Assembly (NCBI GenBank): GCA_014155875.1
Contig: JACEFZ010005110.1
Span: 124,001-188,000 of the forward strand
Direction of reading: 5' to 3'
From: Cepaea nemoralis
Taxonomy: Eukaryota > Mollusca > Gastropoda > Stylommatophora > Helicidae
Length of the DNA stretch: 64,000 bases
Under the pieces are notes generated by a model. The model was not told the origin of the DNA. It saw only the letters and a program-made list of their open reading frames with translations, and searched no databases. Shown here piece by piece: positions 41,630-54,600 of the stretch (its first letter is position 1; each line of letters begins with the position of its first letter). The position numbers were made by a program, and so were the translations under genes.

Positions 41630-42053
41630 CTCAGCTACATATGACAGTAGATGGTACTACCTGCTGTCTGTTAGCACTGAATGTTGGGCTGCGCTCACCA
41701 AACCCGACACCCCACATTGTGCCAATAACTTTGGGCGGAGGAGTACGATTGGGAGGGTACAAGCCTTACCCTAGTGCAAGGAAATACAATCTAAAGACTA
41801 AATGTCATGGCAGGGCAGACCAGGAACTAAGCCTTGGTCTGCAACTGGTCTAGGATGGAAGCTACATCAGGCGGACAGTTAGAGTATTGCTTTGCTGATC
41901 GAGCAGCTTCTCTGGTTCCAGATGTATTGGGTTTCCTTCTCTGGAGGGAAACAGGGCAGAGAGAGAGAGAGAGGGAGAGAGAGAGAGAGAGGGAGAGAGA
42001 GAGAGAGGGGGGGGGGAGAAGAGAGAGAGAGAGGGGGGAGAGAGAGAGAGAGA

Positions 42054-42086
<33 letters not shown>

Positions 42087-42150
42087 CTGCATGGGCAACA
42101 CAGTCTCTAAATTCAGCCCAGGTTTTGTGCTATGAAGTGTATAACTCCAT
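41630..42150. repeat. Rep-D copy containing a GA microsatellite
   Basis: CTGTTAGCACTGAATGTTGG, GACACCCCACATTGTGCCAA and GGCAGGGCAGACCAGG match the other Rep-D copies. In those, the equivalent point reads AGACAGGCCGAGAGAGAGAT; here it has grown into a (GA)n/(GGG)n tract at 41957-42088. Confidence 0.8.
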
Positions 42151-42228
42151 TTTACAAACTATCATCTATGAAAATGGCAAGGTGCCAGTTATTTGGCTAT
42201 TTTCTATTACGATATTCTGCCATGAGTT

Positions 42229-42234
42229 TTTAAT
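42229..42234 (-). terminator. Possible ATTAAA polyadenylation signal of the LMNTD1-like gene
   Basis: The first recognised variant signal I find on the minus strand, about 276 bases after the stop codon. It is weak evidence in AT-rich sequence. Confidence 0.25.
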
Positions 42235-42509
42235 ATATTTAAGTTATTGTCTGTTATAATAGATTGCAATAAGTTTAAGGTAGTTGTTTTGTTATTATTT
42301 TCTATTATTATATTTTACCCATATTTTCTAATATACTTTCCATTACTTTTTGCTATTATATTTGTCCAACTTTTAAAATATAATATTCACTTACTTTCCA
42401 TTACTTTTTACCAGTATACTTTGTCATTTCTTTTCTAACATTACATTTTGCTATAACAATATGCCTTGACTTTCTGTTATATATTAGTTATTTTCTACTT
42501 TGTTAAAAA

Positions 42510-42656
42510 TCACCAAGAGACCTGTGGAGGTTGTGGCATAGGTGGAAGAAAATCAGGATTTTGTTGTGAGTAGATCTGTTTCAGCCCTGTTTCAAACCGG
42601 CCCCATGGCCTTGAGAATGGACTTGGTCTTTCACTTATTTCACCAGCAGACGTGGC
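42510..42656 (-). CDS. LMNTD1: LMNTD1-like last exon
   Basis: Acceptor TGTTTTCAG. Reads ATSAGEISERPSPFSRPWGR, FETGLKQIYSQQNPDFLPPM, PQPPQVSW, TGA. The phase matches the preceding donor (GTATGT). Confidence 0.85.
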   Translation of the reverse strand, partial: ATSAGEISERPSPFSRPWGRFETGLKQIYSQQNPDFLPPMPQPPQVSW

Positions 42657-45600
42657 CTGAAAACATTAGAAGTATGGTTAGATACTAGAGGAAACTAATA
42701 ACAAATGAAATCAGTGAGGAAATAATTTTGTAGAATAATAGTTACTGTTTAAACTTCAAACCTCTAATCCTGAAACAACCAAATAAATAAACAGTTACTG
42801 TATTTGAATAACGAAATATGCCGTGCTATAAATCATGCAATCTATTGTTTGTGTCTTTGTGTCTTTCCACAAGGTGCACACGGGGTACCATCAATTTTTT
42901 TTTATTGACGATGCCGAACTGGAGATAGTAGACCATTTTACATATTTAAGATCAGAGGTAAATAGCAAATTATCCCTAGATCAGGAAATCATCATCAGGA
43001 TTGGTAAGGCAGCAACAACAATGAACAGGTTAAGAAAAAGAGTCTGGGAGAACAGGAAGCTAACTGCCAAAACAAAAATGCTTGTCTATCAAGCCTGTGT
43101 CCTTAGTACTCTTCTTTATGGCAGTGAAGCCTGGTCAACTTACTCACACCAAGAGAAATGTTTAAACAGCTTTCATATGTGGTGTCTGTGAAGAATACTT
43201 GGTATTAAGTCATTCATTAATTCAGTAGCATGTCCTTTGCAGAACCTCGCTCCCAAAACAACCTTCTGGAAAACTTCTCAATCACAAGCAAGATGTCCCA
43301 TGTCCGATACATCCATCTGGAGATCATCCGCCAAATCCTGCACCCATCTTCTCTTTGGCCTTCCTCTTCCCAGGCATATACCCCTCCATTATTGTTCTCT
43401 ACAAACTTTCCTTACGTTTCAAGTGACCAAAATATTAAAATTTTCTTTGTTTTATTGTCTTTAATAGCCAACCTTCTTCAATATTCAGCTCTTGAAGTAT
43501 GAGTGCATTTGTTCTTTTCTTTATCCAAGATATTCTTAGAACTCGTCTATAACATTTATATTCAAAGGCGTTTATTGTCGAAAGATAGAAACATAAAATA
43601 TAAAACATATGGTCGAGGTCAGCATGACCGAATGGATAAGAAAGCGTGTTCTTAAACATCCGGTGTGCTGATGGTGAGGTAAGGGGTGCGACCCTTTTAC
43701 ACCAGTCAATTGCATTAAAATGTAGACTTCTCGTCCTTTGAGCGAGTGATCGCAAAATTTAAAAAAAAAAAAAAAATTAATTCTGAACTTCCACCTTCAA
43801 AATTGGTGCTCCTTCATTAGTATATGGAATATCATACTGTTTTTTATGTCAATACACCTTAAGGTATCTAAAATAGTCCTTTAATTACTTTAATCCACCC
43901 ACCCACATACAGATAGACAGACACATACACACACACATACATTTCAACAACTAAAAACATACTGTTGTTTTACTCAAAGCTACACTTTCATTAATGCTTG
44001 CTGATCGTAATGTTTGGCTACTTTTTGTTCGTCTCAAGGTCTTGCTGCCAATTCTTTGCGCTGGGGAACCAGTGTAGGGTTGGCCTGAAAAAAAAAAAAC
44101 AACTGAAACATGATACTACAATAACATACTAAATAACTTAAATCTCTCATTTCCAAGCTGTGTAATGTGTAAGTTGCTTCACCCTTTGAGTCCCAACCAT
44201 TGTATAATGTGTTCTATTATGTCTTGCATTTGGTCAGGGCATACTATAGAAATATGACTTCCATTGTATATTTGGCCTCTTTACAAATGATGACTGAAAT
44301 TTTTTATAGTAGTACTGAATATATAGTAGTGTCATAGTATTACTTGGGTGCCAGCATAGGTGTATCCCCTATCAAAGGAGAAGATAACTCCTTCCCACCG
44401 CTAGCCTACGGGACACCCTTGGGTGGCAGCATAGGGGTATCTCCTATCAAAGGAGAAGTAAGGTAACTCCTTCCCACCGCTAGCCTACGGGACACCCTTG
44501 GGTGCCAGCATAGGTGTATCCCCTATCAAAGGAGAAGTAAGGTAACTCCTCCCCACCGCTAGTCTACGGGACACCCTTGGGTGCCAGCATAGGTGTATCC
44601 CTTATCAAAGGAGAAGTAAGGTAACTCCTTCCCACCGCTAGCCTACGGGACACCCTTGGGTGCCAGCATAGGTGTATCCCTTATCAAAGGAGAAGTAAGG
44701 TAACTCCTTCCCACCGCTAGTCTACGGGACCACCCTTGGGTGGCAGCATAGGGGTATCCCCTATCAAAGGAGAAGTAAGGTAACTCCTTCCCACCGCTAG
44801 CCTACGGGACACCCTTGGGTGCCAGCATAGGTGTATCCCTTATCAAAGGAGAAGTAAGGTAACTCCTTCCCACCGCTAGTCTACGGGACACCCTTGGGTG
44901 GTAGCATAGGGGTATCCCCCATCAAAGGAGAAGTAAGGTAACTCCTTCCCACCGCTAGTCTACGGGACACCCTTGGGTGCCAGCATAGGTGTATCCCTTA
45001 TCAAAGGAGAAGTAAGGTAACTCCTTCCCACCGCTAGTCTACGGGACACCCTTGGGTGGCAGCATAGGGGTATCCCCTATCAAAGGAGAAGTAAGGTAAC
45101 TCCTTCCCACCGCTAGCCTACGGGACACCCTTGGGTGCCAGCATAGGTGTATCCCTTATCAAAGGAGAAGTAAGGTAACTCCTTCCCACCGCTAGTCTAC
45201 GGGACACCCTTGGGTGGCAGCATAGGGGTATCCCCCATCAAAGGAGAAGTAAGGTAACTCCTTCCCACCGCTAGTCTACGGGACACCCTTGGGTGGCAGC
45301 ATAGGGGTATCCCCCATCAAAGGAGAAGTAAGGTAACTCCTTCCCACCGCTAGTCTACGGGACACCCTTGGGTGCCAGCATAGGTGTATCCCTTATCAAA
45401 AGAGAAGTAAGGTAACTCCTTCCCACCGCTAGCCTACGGGACACCCTTGGGTGGCAGCGTAGGGGTATCCCCCATCAAAGGAGAAGTAAGGTAACTCCTT
45501 CCCACCGCTAGCCTACGGGACACCCTTGGGTGCCAGCATAGGTGTATCCCTTATCAAAGGAGAAGTAAGGTAACTCCTTCCCACCGCTAGTCTACGGGAC

Positions 45601-48600
45601 ACCCTTGGGCCAGGTGGAGTACCCGTTTAGCGCACCTTCCCCCCCCCCCCTCTCCCCCCACCATATCAAGGTTATGTGAAGCCATGGTGCAGGTGGTGGT
45701 TTAAGCTGAATAGCAGCCGACAGACAGCTGGATTTGGTTTCCAATTTCACAACGGTAGGCAGAAGGTCTCTTTTTGGAAACAATAGCTACAGTCATCAAA
45801 CAGTATGGTCACTGTTAAGGAACAAAGCAATGACAAACTATCTTCTTTACAGCTGCCTAGAAAATCATGTTTTGCCAATTCATGGTGAATCAGAGAAACA
45901 GCGTATCCATGACTCTGGTAATGGAAAAATATGGCTGTCCACGCTTATCGGCATGGTACATGATAATAATGATGATGCTAGTACAGGGGTATTATTAATG
46001 ACTGTGGAGGTTTTGAAAATATTGCCAGTTCCAGGTCTTGTATTCACCCTCTTTAGAGATCATGCAACATAAAATTCTACGAGAAAAAGAGTTTTGAGGT
46101 GCTACATAGAGCCTGTACTTTTGTATGGATGTGAAGTGTGGACAATGAGCAGTCAAGCTGAAATACATCTGATGGCTGTGGAAATGTGGTTTCTGAGGAG
46201 AATGCAAAGAATACCATGGACAGACAGGAAAACCAACAACCAAGTCCTACAAGAATCAAATGAAAATCGTAAACTGATTAGAAAAATTAGACGTAGGCAG
46301 TCAAAAATTTTTGGACATGTTATGAGAAGAAATAAATTACAGAACTTGGTAACAACTGGCAAGATTGAGGGGAAGAGAACAAGGGGAAGACAGAGAAGTA
46401 AACACCTGGATTGCTTGACCATGTGGCATGGTCAAGACAAGTTCACTGAGCTGATCAACGACTCTGGTGATTGATCGAGTGAAATGGCAAATTATAACCG
46501 CCCATGCTTACCGGCATGGCATATGATGGATGGATGGATACTTTAGAACCACATAATTTGACTGGCCAGGACACATAGTGAATTATTTTCTGAAAATCAA
46601 GTTGTTTATTCTTTGAGGGTCGGTATTTCTTTGAATACCTTCTTTGCCATCACAATAATAATGTATTACATTGGATTTTATCTCATATGGTAGGTCAGCA
46701 CGGCTGAATAGATAAGAGCTCGTGTTCTTAAACATCCGGTGTGTGCAGATACGGGGAAAGGGGTTCAACTCCTACACCGGACAGCTGGATTAAAATGTTG
46801 ACCAATCGTCCTTGACTTGGGGGATGTATATTACAAGTACCTCTGAAGTCAGGAGGGGTTCTCCTGATGGCGAGAGACACTGTTCATAGGGAAAACTAAT
46901 CCACACGCAAAATTCAGTCCAACAATACTTCAAAGTAGTGTGTATGGACTACAGCTTGATTTCAACGTGAGCGAGCACCCCCCCCCCCCCCCCCCCAAAA
47001 AAAGCAAAAAAGAAATCCCATATGGCTCAGTCTCTTTCCACACAACAGCCTGCAGAAAGCATCATACAGAGCACCAACTCAGTAGCTCCAGTGATGACCC
47101 CTAGAAAAAAAAATGCACTCATGAACTGAAAGACCGAATATGAAAACGTACCTACGACTTTGAGAGTGCAAGGCAGGCAGCTTGACCATTTCACCACAGA
47201 GACACCTTCCATATAGAATAAATCAATGAATAGACTCACCAGGAAGTGGATCGGGTCGAACTGTCTGAGCACGAGACTGGCGGCTGTAGGTACTGTTATC
47301 ATTGCCGAGACAAAGTGGCCGTGCTTGACCTGTATGGGGATGAGTGATGAATGATGGGTTGCTTCCATGTGGATGCTTCGAGATAAATAAACTAGCTGGC
47401 TGTCTCTTTTCCCTGTGGATAATAAAGCAACACTTTAATCAAATATTTCTTGCAAACTATTATCCTTACTATTGTGGCACTACTGTTCATCCTGCTTCAG
47501 CTGTTTCTAGTACTATTGTGGCATTATTATTCATTCATTCTTCTTCTGCTGTTTCTAGAACTATTGTCGCACTACTATTCATCCTGCGTCTGCTGTTTCT
47601 GTCTTGCCCACTCCTGCTAACTTCTATTGGAATCCCATCATTACCTGGAGCCTTGCCAGATGCAAGTTCATTAATAGAACACTTAACTTCTGTTATGGTA
47701 GGAAGTGTGTCCAGGTGGTCAAGAGTTGGCAGGGCCTCTAGGGCGTTGAGGGCCTCATCCGCTAGTTTAGTCTCGCTTGAGTAAAGCTTCAAATAGTCCT
47801 CTACCCATCTATCCATCTGCTGTTTCTTATCAGTGATGATTTCTCCAGTCAAAGTTGTCAGTGGTGCACTTCTTTTGATCATTGGACCAAAGGCCTTCTT
47901 TATCCTTTCATACATGCTTCTGATGTTTCCCATTATCACTTGCATTTTGAATGTACTCGCATAACTTGATCAAATAGTCATTTTCACACTGCCTGACAGC
48001 CATTTGCACATCCTTCCTAGCTTGCTTCAGCTCACTGAGAGTGCTTCACTTTGCTCTTTCCTTGTTTCTTAAGAGAACTACCTTCTTTTTATCAATCAAG
48101 GGCTGCAGTGTAGGTCAGCATGGCCGAATGGGTAATAACACTTTTTATTAAACATCGGTGTGCTGATGCCAAGGTAAGGGGGTTCAACCCCTACACTGGA
48201 CAGTCGGACTAAAATGTTGACCTCTTGTCCTTGACATGGGGACGTAAATTACAAGTACCTCTGAAAGTTGGAAGTGAGTTCACCTGATGGCGGGACACTG
48301 TTAATAGGGTAAGCTAATCCACATGCAAAATTCAATCAAGCACTACTAGAAGTTGTGTGTATGGACTACACTTAAGTTCAAAGCGAGTGAGCGCAAAAAT
48401 ACAAAAAAAAGGAGCTGCAGTGTCTGGCTGTTTGCACAAACCAGTCCTGTTGTTTTATAAAGAGTTTCCTTAAGTTTACCCAACTTTTCACTTGCTGTAC
48501 AATTTTTTGATATATCATTGAAAGAGTCTTCAAGCTGCTGTTGGAAATCAAATCACTTATCAGGATCTTGGATGTTAATAATATTAATACTGGGACTAGA

Positions 48601-51600
48601 TTTGCTTTTAGTCGTGTTGATTCTCTTTGGTCTCAGTCTAACCCTTGCAACAACTGAAGAATGATCAGTATCACAATCAGCACTGTGGTAACTTCAAGTT
48701 AATGATGTTTGATTCAAATGTTGTCTACATGTGATGATGAAGTCCAGCTGATGCCAATGGCCGGATCTTGGGTGTTTCCATGTGACCATATGCCACTCTT
48801 TCAATTTTAAAAAGGAGTTAGTAATACATCGGTCAGTTTCTGGTGCAGTGTTCCAGCAGCCTTTGCATTGTCATTCATGTGACCGATGTTGTATTTTCCA
48901 AGGCACACTGGCCACGAACTTGAGTCCTTGCTCACATGAGCATTAAAATCACAGAGCATATACACTGTAGATCAGAAAAGACAAATAGGTATGAAATAGA
49001 CAGAAATAAAGATTTACCTTCTTATGAAGACAGGTTCTGGTCTTGGTCCAATCAGGTCAACTTTAATAGCTGTTAGTGTTTCACTAGCTCCAATATCATT
49101 GACCTCACAGTGATTTTCATCTTCTGGTTGGTAGAAAGATATATTCAATATAGGTCAATAGCCTTGAGACGTGTTCTGTAAGTAGACAGTGGACTGAATC
49201 GCTGTGGAGATCTAGTTGTCCATAGAGCTACCTTCATTTTTGTTCCAGGACATGCAGGAGTCAAGGGAAATGAACGAGCTGATAAACTTGCTGGCTCTGC
49301 ATCCCCTGCAGATGGCCAGCCCAATGATCATGTCAATATAATTAATACCCTTAGATGTAGAGAGCTGAGGGCTTTGATGATAGTGAATCCATATCGTTGC
49401 CCAGAAGGTGAGACTCGGGAGTAAGAACTGGCACAACCAGACATGAAAGGCACATTGGAGAACGAGGGGCCTCATCAACCAATACAGAACTGGCACTATT
49501 AGCCGCTGGACGTTGATGCACAAGTTGGGGGAGGATCTGAACACCTATGGGCATGTCTGGAGTGCAAGGATGATATCCCAACAGATAATAAGGTAAATAG
49601 TCAATATCACTGAATCACATTTTTATTAATCCTTTCAGTCATGGGTTTTACAGCAGGTGCCCAGTGTGGGTATGGGAATAAGTTCAAGAATCAGCATCAT
49701 TGTACTCTGGACATTCCCACATGTGCCCTGTTCTCTCCTACAGTAGCCAACAAAGAGTGCCCAGGCTGATAGTACCAGTGGCATTCTGATTAAAAGGCCA
49801 CCGATATTCAGTGTTACTGGTGAAGTTGAGTGGAAGACCTTTTGATGTGAATGTCATACAAGTTTATGCACCAACAGCAGACAGTAGTGATGACAGCATC
49901 GATGAATTTTATAGTGATTTAGAGAAAGCCTTCAAGAAATGCAAGAATTCTGAAGTAACTATCATAATGGGTGACTTGAATGCCAAAGTTGGAAATCAAC
50001 AGGACGGATGCATAGTAGGCAAGTATGGACTAGGTGAACAGAATGAAAGAGGTTGCAGACTAGTACAGTGGGCAAAAGAGCAAGATTTGATTGGAAACAC
50101 CTGGTTTCAACAGCACCCAAGGAGATTATGGGCATGGAGGAGTCCTGATCATAAGATTAGAAATCAGATTGATTACATCCTCATCAACAGAAGATTTTGA
50201 AATGCCTTAAAAGTCGCAAAAACTATACCAAGCGCAGACTGCTACAGCGACCATAGATTAATCTTAAGCAATTTACATATAAAATTAAAGAAAGTCAAAT
50301 ATTCACCAAGAAACACAAAATTTGATCTACAAGCACTGAAGAGTGAGGAAATAAAAGATAAATTCAACGTAGAGGTAAAGAACAAATTCGATGCATTGTC
50401 CGATTGTCCGATAATAGGACGCAAGAAATGGATGACGGAAGACATCTTAAAACTCATGGAAGTAAGAAGAAATAACAAAAATAACAAGGAAAATTATGAA
50501 GAGATCCACAGGAAAATTAGGAAGCTATGCAAAGAGGCAAAAGAAACATGGCTTGAGGAAAATTGCAAGGAAATTGAACACAAACACAACAGCCAGAAAC
50601 TGGACAGCCAGAAAGACCAACGAACAGGTCCTTCAAGAAACAAACAAAGATCGTAAACTTATTAGAGTCATTAGACGTAGACAATCAAAATATTTTGGGC
50701 ATGTTATAAGAAGAAATGACTTGGAGAACTTGGTGACAACTTGCAAGATTGAAGGGAAGAGACCAAGGGGGAGACTGAGAAGTAAATACCTGGATGGATT
50801 GGCCACATGGCATGGTCAAGACACGAACACGGAGCTGATCCACGACTCTGGTGATCGAGTGAGATGGCAGAACATGACCGCCCACGCTTACTGGCATGGC
50901 ACATGATGGATGGATATTCAGTGTCATCCAGACCTACTGCTCGCTCCTTGCTGAATCAGCCTCTCCATACATGGATACTATGTTTTGCTGCACTTTCCAC
51001 TTAGTCTCAGAGAGGCATCACTACCTCAGTCTTATCGTAAAGTAACTTGTAAGTCAAAGGGGCAACAGCTGCCAGTCTATCAGCCTGTTAATTCCCTTGC
51101 ACACCTGGGCATATCCATGATATGCTCTTGCTCTCTGTCTTATTGTCTTTTGTCTTATTGTCCTTTGTCTTACTGTCCTTTGTCTTATTGTAATTTGTCC
51201 TATTGCCCTTTCTCTTACTGTCCTATGTCTTTTTGTCCTTTAGTTTAGTTGATGTTTAGTCGATGGATCAACACCACGGCACACAGGTGTAACCCATAAG
51301 TGCTCCGTTCTCCTCCTAACTTAAACCTGAGTTTGGAGAAACTCAGCTCAGTGCACGAACTCCGTAGCACATGGCGAGGATCCTGAAATACTTTGGGTAG
51401 ATTTTTAACTCAAAATTTTGCCCAGGCAGCGCCATTAGGCTACTCTTTTTCGATTTCCATCTGCCAAGGGATTTTTTATGTGCGCAAGAATACACACGGG
51501 CATCTGATCTCACTACCCAGAGACTAGGGGGCATTTTATTGCTGGAAGTCACTAGGAAAAAAAAAACCTCGATCATCACCGGGACTTGAACCCGAGACCT

Positions 51601-54600
51601 CCAGCACTCAAGACGGACACCATCTTATTGTTCTTTTCCTTATTGCCTTTTGTCTGACTGTCCTTTGTCTTATTGTCTTTTGTCTTACTGTCCTTTGTCT
51701 TACTGAGTGATGCAAGCCACTTCATCAGTTTCTATTTTATGAAGCATGCCCTGTGAGTCCTTTATAAACACAACATGTCAGACTGCACTACTCTCCAGAA
51801 ATCAGAAAGCCACCATTACAGCCTCCAGACTCTCCTCTTTAACACAGTGCCCCTTGACCTTTGCATGATGGTGGGGGTGGGAATAACCACTATTAAAAAA
51901 TAATGAGTGTAATTCTTACAGAGAGGCTAGCTACACACTGGAAGTGGTCACTAAGGAATCCACATTCCTTTAGTTTGCTCTAACCAAATGCGATGGCTGG
52001 AGGTCAGCATGGCAGAATAGATAAGAACATGTGTTTTTAAACACCCAATGTGTTGATGCTGACGTAAGGGATTCAGTCTCTACACCGGACAGTTGAACTA
52101 AAATGTTGACCTCTCGTCCTTGACTTGGGGAATGTAAATTACTAGTAACTCTGAAGTCGGAGTGGGTTCACCTGATGGGGAGGGACCTGTTGATAGGGAA
52201 AGCTAATCCTACACGCAAAATTCAGTCCAGCACTACTAGAATTAGTGTGCATGGACTAGGCTTGAGATCAAAGTGAACGAGCACAAATAAAAAAAAATGT
52301 GATGGCTAGGGGCTCATAGGGAAGAGCATCACAGAGAAACATCACATATTGCTAGATCTGAAAGTCAAGATGATGCCATGGATATATAAATAGTCCCCAT
52401 TACATGATTAAAAAACATAAAGGTCCCTTGTGCATACCTAAGGAGCACTGGTCATATGGGGTTAGACCCTTTTATGGACCAAGTGGGACTCAGATTGGTG
52501 ACTTTACTTCCCAAGATATTTCCTGGTACTCATTGTAGGCTGGTCGACCTGGAGCCTAAGTCATTTTGTAAAAATTCAAAACTGATCTGATGCAGATCAA
52601 ACCCAAGACTGCCAGTACATCAGACACTATGCTACTACTGTTCCCCATGATTAATGAGTTAATCTAGTTATAATTATGGTGCTTCTAGGTGGAATTGCCT
52701 AGAAAATCACAAACAGCTAAAAATGCTGAGGATTGATTGCAATATCCTGTAAAGGACATGCTACAGGTCTCAGAACTTCATATTAAACCAGCTTGGGTCA
52801 AATATAACAAACACAAAAACACAACAGGACCATAATACTTGTGTCCAGTATATTAACGAACATTTAAAGAAGAGAAATGATTGGTTGATTCCTATGTTGT
52901 ACACATATTACACAGAAATATCAATTGGGGAACCCTTTGAGGCACTAAGACAGTTCATAAATAGACACATATGTATTGTTTGACGCTCATAGAATTAGAA
53001 GAAAGACATGATATTCCTTTCAGCTAGGAATATCTCCAGAACTGGTGCCTGGAATGTTATAGGTGTGTATAAACTGGGAAAACAAGCACAGGCGGTAGAA
53101 GGAATAAAATATTAATATGGACAGGACATGGAGGGAGCTGCATGATATAGTAAAATACAGGCCTGCTTGCTGTGAGTTGGTTGACGGCCTATGCCTATGA
53201 GGAATATAGAATTACAAGTTAGTTGCATTACATCTGGTGTGATGGGAAATGAGCAGGCGGACAGATTGGCTGAGTCTGCAACACTCAGTGGGGTATTGGT
53301 GCATGATAAGACAGATGTAGTCGGAGCCCTTTGGTATTGTGTGTATAGTGTGGAAGAACGGGTAGATCATCATGGCCTGGAGAGAATGGTGCTGCAGGGA
53401 GTGACCAGAGGATCTGACCGACACTCAGGACTCAGAGGAATGGCCAGAAGGATACATAATCTGTCTGCTACTGGTACTATTAGTATTGGGAATGTTCAGA
53501 GTGCTGTGATGTCACTTAGGTCAACTCAGTATCTGCATCACTTGAATTATCATTGGACTTGTGGTCATGCTTTTGAAATTCTACTTAGCTTGCATTCATT
53601 GATAGCACAGCTCACATGGTGGGAAATATGGGGCCTCTCAGTATTTGCTAAGAATGTACAGGGTATTGAGATAAAACAACTTAAGAACTAATATATTAAT
53701 GAGAAGTAAACATGCCATACATCTGTTTTTTACTACTTTTTCTATGCAGCAACTTACTTCTTTCTTCACCTTGATCGAGTTTACTACATTTTTCCTCATC
53801 AACGTTGAGTTTACTTCCAGAACGTTCCGTAAAAAGATCTATGGAAAATCTGTGGGAAGCTATTGTCCATGCAATTGCCTGGTGGATATAGAGACATACA
53901 TGATGTCTTTAATGACTGCACAGAATATATGTGAATTCTGGTTGATTGGTGTGTTGGTTTGAAATCCCCCGGTGACCTCAGCTACAAGACATAAAGTGAG
54001 GTACTTATTACACAAAATTATTTATCCTAAAGCAGTTTCCTGCCATGGGTCTGTAATGTGTAAGGGGTTATCACATTTTGTTGGCCTGAATGCACAGAGG
54101 AATAGGTGGCTAATCTTTTCCTCATTTAGCAAGCGATGAGCCCAGACACTGAACCCTTGTCTGACAGTGCACATGGTATTATCAGTACTGTTGGCTATCA
54201 ACTTTGCTACCACACCTGCCAAGGTACATGTTTTAGTTGTATATCCTGTACATGCAGGTTTTGGCTGTTTGTGATGCTTGGGAAAATTTATGTTCACTAG
54301 TTTTGCCATTGCTTTCTGAACGACCGGCACTCTTACCATTGGAAGGAAACCAACGCAAGGCCGTCTGCTTCCAAATCACCCGCATTCATAATCCCTTTGT
54401 GACAGAGCTGGCTTTACTTTACTTACTGCTAAACTGAGGATCTACCATGATGAAACACAACAGATAATATAGACCTGTAGTGTCAGTTTTGAGTAGATCT
54501 GTAGATTCATTTTAATAGATCTATTTCATTGTAAATATATAGGGTACATTTTTATTGACTGTGCAGTTTTTGAAAATATTGCAGTTCCAAGTTTAGTGTT

